Assembly (NCBI RefSeq): GCF_032062135.1
Contig: NC_092863.1
Location: 21,204,380-21,268,379 of the forward strand
DNA: 64,000 bases
Direction: 5' to 3'
Source: Pyxicephalus adspersus
Taxonomy: Eukaryota; Chordata; Amphibia; Anura; Pyxicephalidae
Shown piece after piece: positions 50,301 through 59,300 of this stretch. The notes below the pieces were generated by a model. The model did not search any database and was not told where the DNA came from. It saw nothing but the letters and a program-made list of their open reading frames with translations. A program made the position numbers and the translations under genes. The stretch's first letter is position 1. Each line of letters starts with the position of its first letter.

Positions 50301-53300
50301 AAATCTGTTCTTGTTTTTGAATATATAGTATAATTAACCCAAAGGGGATGCTATCGAATCACTCCTTGAAAAATGAGATCTGACCCAATAAGTTTGGGAA
50401 CCTATGCTCTAGCCTGGTGATGGGCATTGACTGGATACTAGTGTCCTTCAGAATTCCAAAAGGAAAACAGTCTGTTTTTGTAATTCAGTGCTTTTACACT
50501 CTGATGAACTTTCCCAAATTTTAAGACGACATGTACTTCTTTTGTATTTGAACTCTTGCAAAGTGTTACTGACCAATATTATCTCAATGGCAGCTTTTGG
50601 CCAGGGAATGCATGGTAAAATGCTTGGCAATTGATACCTATATTTCAAGATTCTTTAAAGCAGAAGTAAACTAAAAAACAAAAAAAACTCATTCCCCTTT
50701 ACTTTTTCAGATCCGTTGATCCCTCCATAGGTTTCCTGGATTGGGTCTCGCTTTGGGGTTGTGCAGATGGAGCAGCCAAAAGCCTTCTGGGATGCCTGAC
50801 GTATTTATCCCAGGAGGCTCTGCGGTTCCATTCTGTCTTGATCACCACGGGAAGGGACTTTACCCTTTCTTTAATAAACCCCACCAAAATAAGAAGTCCC
50901 TTTTGATTCTCTGACGAGCACTTTTAAAATATCAGATCATTTGAAGTCAGTCTTTCTCATTGCCTTTATACCTGTTAAAGAATGTGAAGAAGTGAATTTT
51001 GTGCCCTCTATAGCAGGACATTTCCGATGTTCTTTCCAGATTGGATACTCAGAATCTTTCTACAGAAAGTATTTCACAGATAATAGGAGCTTACTTTACC
51101 AGCCAGTCAGTGCTGCAGAAATTTATAGTAAAAGTTTGCACCTCCACTTTGTAAAATTGTAAGTCTGTTCCACCCTAGTCTGGTAAGTTTTCTATTTAAA
51201 GTCTTCTCCTGCGTTAATGGTAGAAGCCTTTTTTTGCAGTCTACTGGAAGCTGTTCTGGTTAAAACTAACCCTAGTTTTAAGCCACATTTACATCTGTGT
51301 AGTGTTTATTTAAATGCGCTGGCAACAGACCCTAAATTGTCCTGCACTATTTTTTCAAAAGTGGAGCACTTTCATGTTAGGTAGTATGTTACCTTTGTCT
51401 TGCACTGCACTGCTTGTAGGTTGGTGGTGCAATTCGTTCCCTTTGTTTAAATGGCAATGGATGAAAGCATATGTGGTGCTTTTATTGTGTTACTGCAATG
51501 TATAGGTATGATTATTGCTTGTTTATAAACATTTTTCTTCTTCTGTTCTAGGTTTGATCGTCACAAGTTACATAGTCTGGTGACAGAGCGTTGCTACCCT
51601 GTAAGGAAGTTTATATTGTGATATATATAATTTTTTTCTTGTCATTTATGTAGAATGTAGACAAAAAAAAAGGAAAAAGTTTTTTAAAAAAAAAATTAAA
51701 GTATATAATTCCCCAGAAAAAAATAAACACAAAAACATGTACAGCCCTAACACAAATGCATATATGTACCTGGGAGGTTTGCAGTTTATAGAAGGGTATT
51801 GGGTAGGTGGTCTGATTTTGAGATTTTCAGTGCAACAAAGGCAGCATTGTCAGTCATGGCAAAAAAATACTTCCCTGAAATTTTGGCAGAACAAACTGTT
51901 TGAAAGATGCAGACATTAACATTGGTGAGAAAATGGGGCCTTCAATTCCAATGAGTGCTGCGAGAAGGGGCCACAGACACAGTGGGTTTTAGTTGCTGCA
52001 GGTACAATAAATCCTGAGTAGGGACCTTCAGATGGGTGGGTGCAGAGAGAAGGGGGTTTCAAGTCCATAGGTGCTGGGAAGAATAGATATTAGGGAAGGC
52101 TGCAAACTGAATGCTGAGGGGAGGGTTGATGCAGGTGGTTTGATTTTCTAAAAACTAGGTCACCACAGCCTTCTCTCCATCCCATTGTCTGGCTGTGTGT
52201 TTTTGGTAATGGTGGGGTCATCCAGCCTGGATGATGACAGGAGTGGTCCTCTTCCAAACAATACCTTCACCTTTTACTGCTCCTGCAGCACAGATTATAA
52301 CTCGAGGGAATATGTGCTTCCTGGAAAACTCTGTTGCGTTTCAGCCTTTTTGCTCATCTTGTTTGCTTGCTTTCTTGTTTTCTAAACTCTGACTATGTCA
52401 CTGTATAAGCTGTCAGGACAGTTTTAGACAGCAAAATTTTTTTAAGGACTGGGTTTTATGTGTGGGGAGAAAAATCCTAATCATAAAGGCTTGCTAGTAG
52501 CAATATTTCCAAGGGAAGCAGAGGGTTGTGTAGTGAGCTGATTGATGAGTGAGTTTAGCAGTCAGAGGGATGACTCCTAAGGGCCTATTCCAATTAGCAG
52601 TCAACTGCAACGTTGAATCACAAACTCAACTATGGACCCAACAGCTAATATTCAACTGCAAGGGACAGATTTTGGAACTTCTGTTGTGGCACAGTTCCTT
52701 AGAGTGACATGTCGATTTGGTACTGTGATTGATTTTTCTCCTCTTGAGCAAGTACTTCACCGCTGCTTCAAATGCAATGCATGCAAAAAGGTGTAGCTTG
52801 ACCCAGGTTTAGTTTGCCACTCCTGGGTGCATAACAGCAGTTTGATTTATACTAGGAAGCTTCTAACTATGCAGTTTTTCCACCAAAGGGTCTAAAAGTG
52901 ACCTAAATTGAAATGCCTTCAAGCTGAGTAATATGACAATGCAGATCAGCATTGTCCACTTCCAGCATAGCAAAGCCCAATTTGCTTATTTCAGCTTTGT
53001 ACAGGCTCTCCAGTAAGCCAATGTCTAGAAGACATGGATTTTTGAAAACGGGTAGCGCAGAACAAGGATCCATGGAAAAAGGACTGCAGGTAGATTGTAG
53101 AAACAGGAAGAGTACAGCAAATTAGCGGGGTTGGCTGATAAGGGGGTAGCACTATAAGTTTCTCACAACTGTATTGCCTATTAGTGGAAAAGGTATGAAA
53201 TTGAAGGCCGAGGAGGTTTTATTGTTGTGATAAAATGTTTCAAAAAACTTGCTATCATCAAGTTGATGATTGTTCTAAAGGACAATATCTGTCTAGAAAT

Positions 53301-56300
53301 TGCTTAGGTTTGGGTAGAAAATTTCATTAGACATTGTGGCTGTTTCCAACTCTGCATTTCTAGTATTGAGGTTGGACATAGCCACTTCCCCAGAAGAGAC
53401 AGTTAGGTCCATAAGTACTTGGACAGAGACAGCTTTTTTCTATTTTTGGTTCTGTACATTACCACAATTAATTTTAAATGAAACAACTTAGATGCCGTTG
53501 AATTGCAGACTTTCAGCTTTAATTCAGTGGGTTGAACAAAAAGATTTCATATAAATGTGAGGAACTAAAGCTTTTTTTTTTTTTTTTTTTTTTTTNNNNN
53601 NNNNNNNNNNNNNNNNNNNNNNNNNNNNNNNNNNNNNNNNNNNNNNNNNNNNNNNNNNNNNNNNNNNNNNNNNNNNNNNNNNNNNNNNNNNNNNNNNNNN
53701 NNNNNNNNNNNNNNNNNNNNNNNNNNNNNNNNNNNNNNNNNNNNNNNNNNNNNNNNNNNNNNNNNNNNNNNNNNNNNNNNNNNNNNNNNNNNNNNNNNNN
53801 NNNNNNNNNNNNNNNNNNNNNNNNNNNNNNNNNNNNNNNNNNNNNNNNNNNNNNNNNNNNNNNNNNNNNNNNNNNNNNNNNNNNNNNNNNNNNNNNNNNN
53901 NNNNNNNNNNNNNNNNNNNNNNNNNNNNNNNNNNNNNNNNNNNNNNNNNNNNNNNNNNNNNNNNNNNNNNNNNNNNNNNNNNNNNNNNNNNNNNNNNNNN
54001 NNNNNNNNNNNNNNNNNNNNNNNNNNNNNNNNNNNNNNNNNGCATGCATTTCACTTGTTGAAGACTAAACTTCGGACAGAAAGGCCCTCAAACAAACAGC
54101 ATCTAAAAGCCGCTCCAGTAAAGGCCTGGCATAGCATTAAAAAGCAGGAAACCCAGCATCTGGTGATGTCCATGAGTTCAAGACTACAGGCTGTCATTGC
54201 CAGCAATGGGTTTACAACCAAGAAGTAGAAATGAACATTTTATTTTCAGCTTTGCCTAATTACTTTTGACCCCCTGAAATGAAGTGATTGTGTCAAAAAA
54301 AGGCTTTAATTCCTGACATTTGTATGCAACCTTATGTTCAACCCACTGAATTAAACCTGGAAGTCTGCAGTTCAACTGCATCTGAGTTGTTTCATTTAAA
54401 ATGAATTGTGGTAATGTACAGAACCAAAATTAGAAAAAAGTTTGTCTCTGTTCAAATAATTAATGGAACTAACTGTATGTCATAGTGGAAGCTCGTTCAT
54501 CAACTTCTTCTTTTTGGAGTTGATGGTTACATCTTGCTAAGGTAATTTCCCTTGTATATTTCCAAGCCAGACATTTAAAACACAGGATCCTATTGTTTAA
54601 ATATGTGGGACCTTTTTAACAAGCTGATTAAGTTAACACCAAGGACAAGTATATGCCTCTGTCTTGTGGCAGCTGCTGCATCAGGTTTTCGCCTAAGCTT
54701 CTGCAAGATCCTGAAGGGGGGCAGCCCTGCTACCAAGGGAGTAATGAGCACCTTGTCAATGCAGGTGACTTAAATTTCTCCAAAATTCTGTCATGCTTTT
54801 TTTTTATTTTTTAAACAAAAATGTTTTGCTTATCAGAGACATAATAATTTGATTGGTGTATGTGAAACAACACTAGTTTAAATTCTACTTTAAATCATAT
54901 ACACATTTATGTACAATAAATTGTGACTTCATATGAACAGGCATGTGTTGTGAAAAGTTACCCACACAAAGCCCAATTCTCACAGTTTTATAAAACTTTG
55001 TTCATAACGTAAGCTTTATTTAAACATTAGAAAACCTAAAAAAAAAAAACTTGCATGCTATAGTGCAAACAAAACCCCATAAACTGGCTTGTGTATATTA
55101 GTCTCCTGGTAGCATAGCAGACCATATGACTTTGTGACTGTCTCCCCATTTAACACGTTTTTTTTGCTGGGCTTTTTTAAGCACTAACAAGGGTATAGTT
55201 TTTCTGAAGCACAGCAATACCACCCTTCTTATACACTAGATTTAATATCCCTAAGTGTTTCTCTGTGGTATGTTTTCTTTTTTCTATAGTAAGGTCCGGG
55301 CCAGTGTCTGACTCTTCACCTGTAAGAGTCAGATTTCTGCACTTTTCCATTCATTGTTTGAGACTGTTGGTTTCCTCCTCTCTGATTAAAACCTTTGTTC
55401 AAGGGGTCATCTATCTGGTCCTCTTAAGCTGCGTACACACTTGCAATTTTTGTCGTTGGAAAGGATCTTTCACGATCCTTTCCAACGACAAGGGGCTGCA
55501 AGATGCATGAACGATGCTGTACATACAGCACCGTTCATGCTCTATGGAGAGGGGAGGGGGAGAGCGACGGAGCGGCACCCTGCTGCGCGCTCTCCCCCTT
55601 CCCTTTCATTACGATCGGCTGTCGTCCATCGTCCGTGGATCCGGCAGGTCGGTCGTCCGGACGATGGACGACACCGACTGTACACACGACAGATTTTCGC
55701 CCGATAATTGGCCGATGCCCGATTATCGGGCGATAAAAATCTGCCGTGTGTACGTAGCTTTAGTTAAATTCTGAGTGAGTTAGCTTTTAATCATGAGATA
55801 GTTCCCTTCTTCTATCTTAACCCAGATAATATTCCCCCATTCATGTCTCCAATTTGTTTATTAAAAGGAAATTTCCCTTTCCCTTTGGGCTATACAAGCT
55901 TTTCAGGCACTGCTTTTTTCAGGAAAATTTAATTCCTGCTATGCCAGAAGAGCCCAAGAACGGAGTCCTTTCCCTTCCCTCATCTCTAGGTTGGTCAAGC
56001 AGACCAGTATTCAGGATCATGGTCTTGAGGATTGGGTTTTCCCACTCCTTTCTGTTACGGTTCACTGTACTCGTCAATGAGCACCTAATAGGGGTTTCAG
56101 CATTAGGCCTCTTTCTCAAATTTATAATGGTATTTTTTTGTCTCCTGTTGACACATTTTTTAAGTTTTACCATATAGCCATTTACGGCTTATTCTATAAT
56201 AGGGTGAGTCTGCTGTTTTAGTTATTTTTTTTTTTTTTTTTTTTTTTAACCATGTATAACCTGCAGCAAGATTCCAGACCTATCCCTTGCATTTGTACAA

Positions 56301-59300
56301 CATACTTTTGAAGCTTTGCGTGGGCCCAGTGGCTTTCCTTTGGCTTGCGTGCAGGTAGAAGTATACCAGGTTGTTGAGTTTAAGTTGGAATTTTTTGAGG
56401 TTCTTCATTTGAGTTCTTTTGGCAGTCTGGACCAGGTTGTCCTAGTATAGTGGCTTAAGAATCGGATTCTTAGTAGAGGAGGTTTTTTGTCCTACCTTAT
56501 GAAGAATCCTCAGCCCAAATGCAAGTCGCATGGGGCCAGGAGAGGTCATGGGAACTCTTGGTGTAACAGGCAAGTTTGTCAATTGACATCCTGGATCTTT
56601 GGGTGACTACTGTAGCACTGATCTGTAATGTTGGTAAATGTATTGATCTGGATTCAGTCTTTCAACATGGTCAGTACCAGAAGTCTTGCTGCAAAAAAGA
56701 CAACCTATACTGCTTATATATTAGTAGAGTGAACTATGGAGAGGGATGGTCATGAGACATGACATGATAGCATATAGTGTTTAGATAAGTTGGGGCAGGT
56801 TCCTGTAAAAGAGGTTCAAATGGAGACAAGGGGAAGGACAGCTTAGACTTCTGAGGAATGGGATTGTAGAAGGTCCATATTGTAGAAGGTTGCCTATAGG
56901 CTAACTATCACAAAAGTGTGGGTAAGGTATAGTCTGGTAGGATAGTAAGAGAAGGGAAGGAACCATTATGCAGAATGGTTCTCTGCACTAGTCTGCTTTA
57001 GTTCAAGTCTAGAAATGTACATGAAATGAAAGAGAGAGGAAAAGCCATTTATAAAATAAATTTCATGCCATGATTCCTATAAGGGTGTGCATCCTACCAA
57101 ATCAAGAATATTCTTTAAAATGATAGGTTTTTATTTCAAAGATAGTTTAGGGGGAATAACTGGGAGGGGTTTGCTGGGATGACAAAGATAGGGAGGATAG
57201 GATAGGAAATACTATAAGAAGGGAAAGATAGGCAATGCTCTCTCTGAACCAAAATCAACCTGGTACAAATACATATGCAACCAAAAAGTCCCAATCTGCA
57301 CCAAGCAACCTCTTGGGGGATTGCTGGACTTGTAAGCAGAGCAAGCTGGGCCCCACCCGTGGAAATATTAAAATATGGCTTAGGGAAACCTACTGTGTAG
57401 CAGAAAGGGTTAAAGAAGGTAAGAGGAGGGCTAGTATCAGACTGCAGGAACTATATAAATTACAACTCTATCAAACACTTCCTGTAGAAATTAGAGCAAG
57501 ATGGGGGAGATCTGAGGCAAGCTGGAAGTCAGGGACAAGAACACACTCTAGTCAGCAGTATATTACTATAAAGCAACAGAAGTACAATCAGAAAGGTAAA
57601 CCAAAATAAAAAATAGGTATTGAAGTGTCAAAGCTGTAAAGCCCATCAAATGTAGGCACAGAAAGTAAGAGCAGAGACATTTGGTAGAAAATCCCCAAAG
57701 ACACACTCTGTGAGGTGTAAGGATAAGTCTGGTAAGTTAGAGGGAGGGTTGCACTCAAAAGGTCTACAAGGTAAATTCCAAAGCTTTATTAAACAGACAG
57801 ATGATGGCTGGAATCCATAAGCAAAGATTATGTGGGAAAAAGGGAAGTTCAAAGCAGTAGCCAGACATGGGCAGAAGATCCCTGCAGAGGTTGTCAGTTG
57901 CATTAATGTACGACGACATTGAGCCTTTCTGTGGGCATGCTGACAAAGTAAAACAAGAAACTGTCCCAAACAAGGGATAGGTAGTTGCTTGTGACCTTTA
58001 CGTATTACCAAGGTTCAGATAGTAAAGATTTGTGACATTTTACCATAGCAATGTTCTTTACAACTACTGAGAAGGTGACATTGTTGGGCCTCTGTATGGG
58101 CAGTAGAGAAGGGAGCTACAAATTCCTGAACTTGATCAGGAAATACACTGGGCATTGAATGGCATGGTTTTTATCCAGCTTCATTTTTGGAGAAGTAAAG
58201 GAAAGCATTTTTGGCCCTATAGTAGTGCACAAGGTTTCAGTGCTCTTTATTTATCCAGTGTGTTGAGGGAGATTAGGCAGTAGAGTGATAAGTGCCCCAT
58301 CAAACTAGGTTTAAATGTATCTAATTTCAGGATGTTCAACATGTACTTCCTGAGTGTACCTTGGGCAACAATGTTGTTGAACAACATAGAATAAGTAGTT
58401 TCCAGGTGAATCATTTTAGAGTAAATGGGAATATGTTTTAGCTCTAAGAGATTGCAGTTCAGATTTGTAGCTACGCTCGAATCTCTGGACAAAGCATTCC
58501 ATCTCAAAGTATGTCAGCAAGGCTTTTATGCATGCCCACCAGTCCTAGTCCTTGCCAGAGCTTGAATAGGAATAAAATCCCAGGTGAGGGAGAGGTAAGA
58601 AGCTGGGTGGTTTGGCCCTGTTCTGCTATGCCTGCATGTCCAGCAAGCGCAGTCTTTTGAGGTGAAGAATCTGGGGAAAATTTCAAAGGAACAGCTTGGG
58701 GAGTAAGAAGAGATGGTAGCAGCAGCTTAGTGTTTAGGCATCTTATTTCACTATGCATAGACCACATCCTCCATGAAAAACAATTTAAAAATGATTTACT
58801 AAAAATAATTTATAGGTTATACAAAGACCAGGTGTTGTTTGTCAAATCTGACCAAATAATGACTTACTGCCAACATCCCTATTTTTTAAAAAAAATATAC
58901 ATTGCAAAAGTTTTTTTTGTGTTACTTTCAAGGCAGTACACATAGAACAATGAATATAAGAACTATTTATTAACAAACATATCCTATTTTCAAATTCACA
59001 AGACAAAACACAAGCTATAGCCACCATGTTCCAATGGTTTTAGAATGCAATACACAATTTCTGGCTAGACATAGAGGTTACACTACTTGGTTTAACAGCC
59101 TAAACTAGAAAACCGCTTCTTCAGGGTCTGGTTATGTACAAAGCCAATGAGTACAGAACACTACAACAGAATACAAACTAAACAATGTTTTAATACACAA
59201 TGTGCATACCATAATAACAGAAATTCAATTGTAAAGTGCACATACCTTCAAACAGAAATGGTGCAACTTAGCCGTGGTCAGGAATCGGCTCAAGAGACAT

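Noticed and set aside
53519..54068. Open frames of 176-178 codons
   Set aside because: They cross the 446-N gap and a homopolymer run.
57235..57609. 124-codon plus-strand open frame
   Set aside because: No recognisable family or domain, no splice context fitting MRPL45, and it lies deep in intron 5. Chance or an unknown repeat is more likely.
59111..59124. Fourth hammerhead-like site (CTGAAGAAGCGG, minus strand)
   Set aside because: No GAAAC or pairing helix follows, so the ribozyme reading is not supported.
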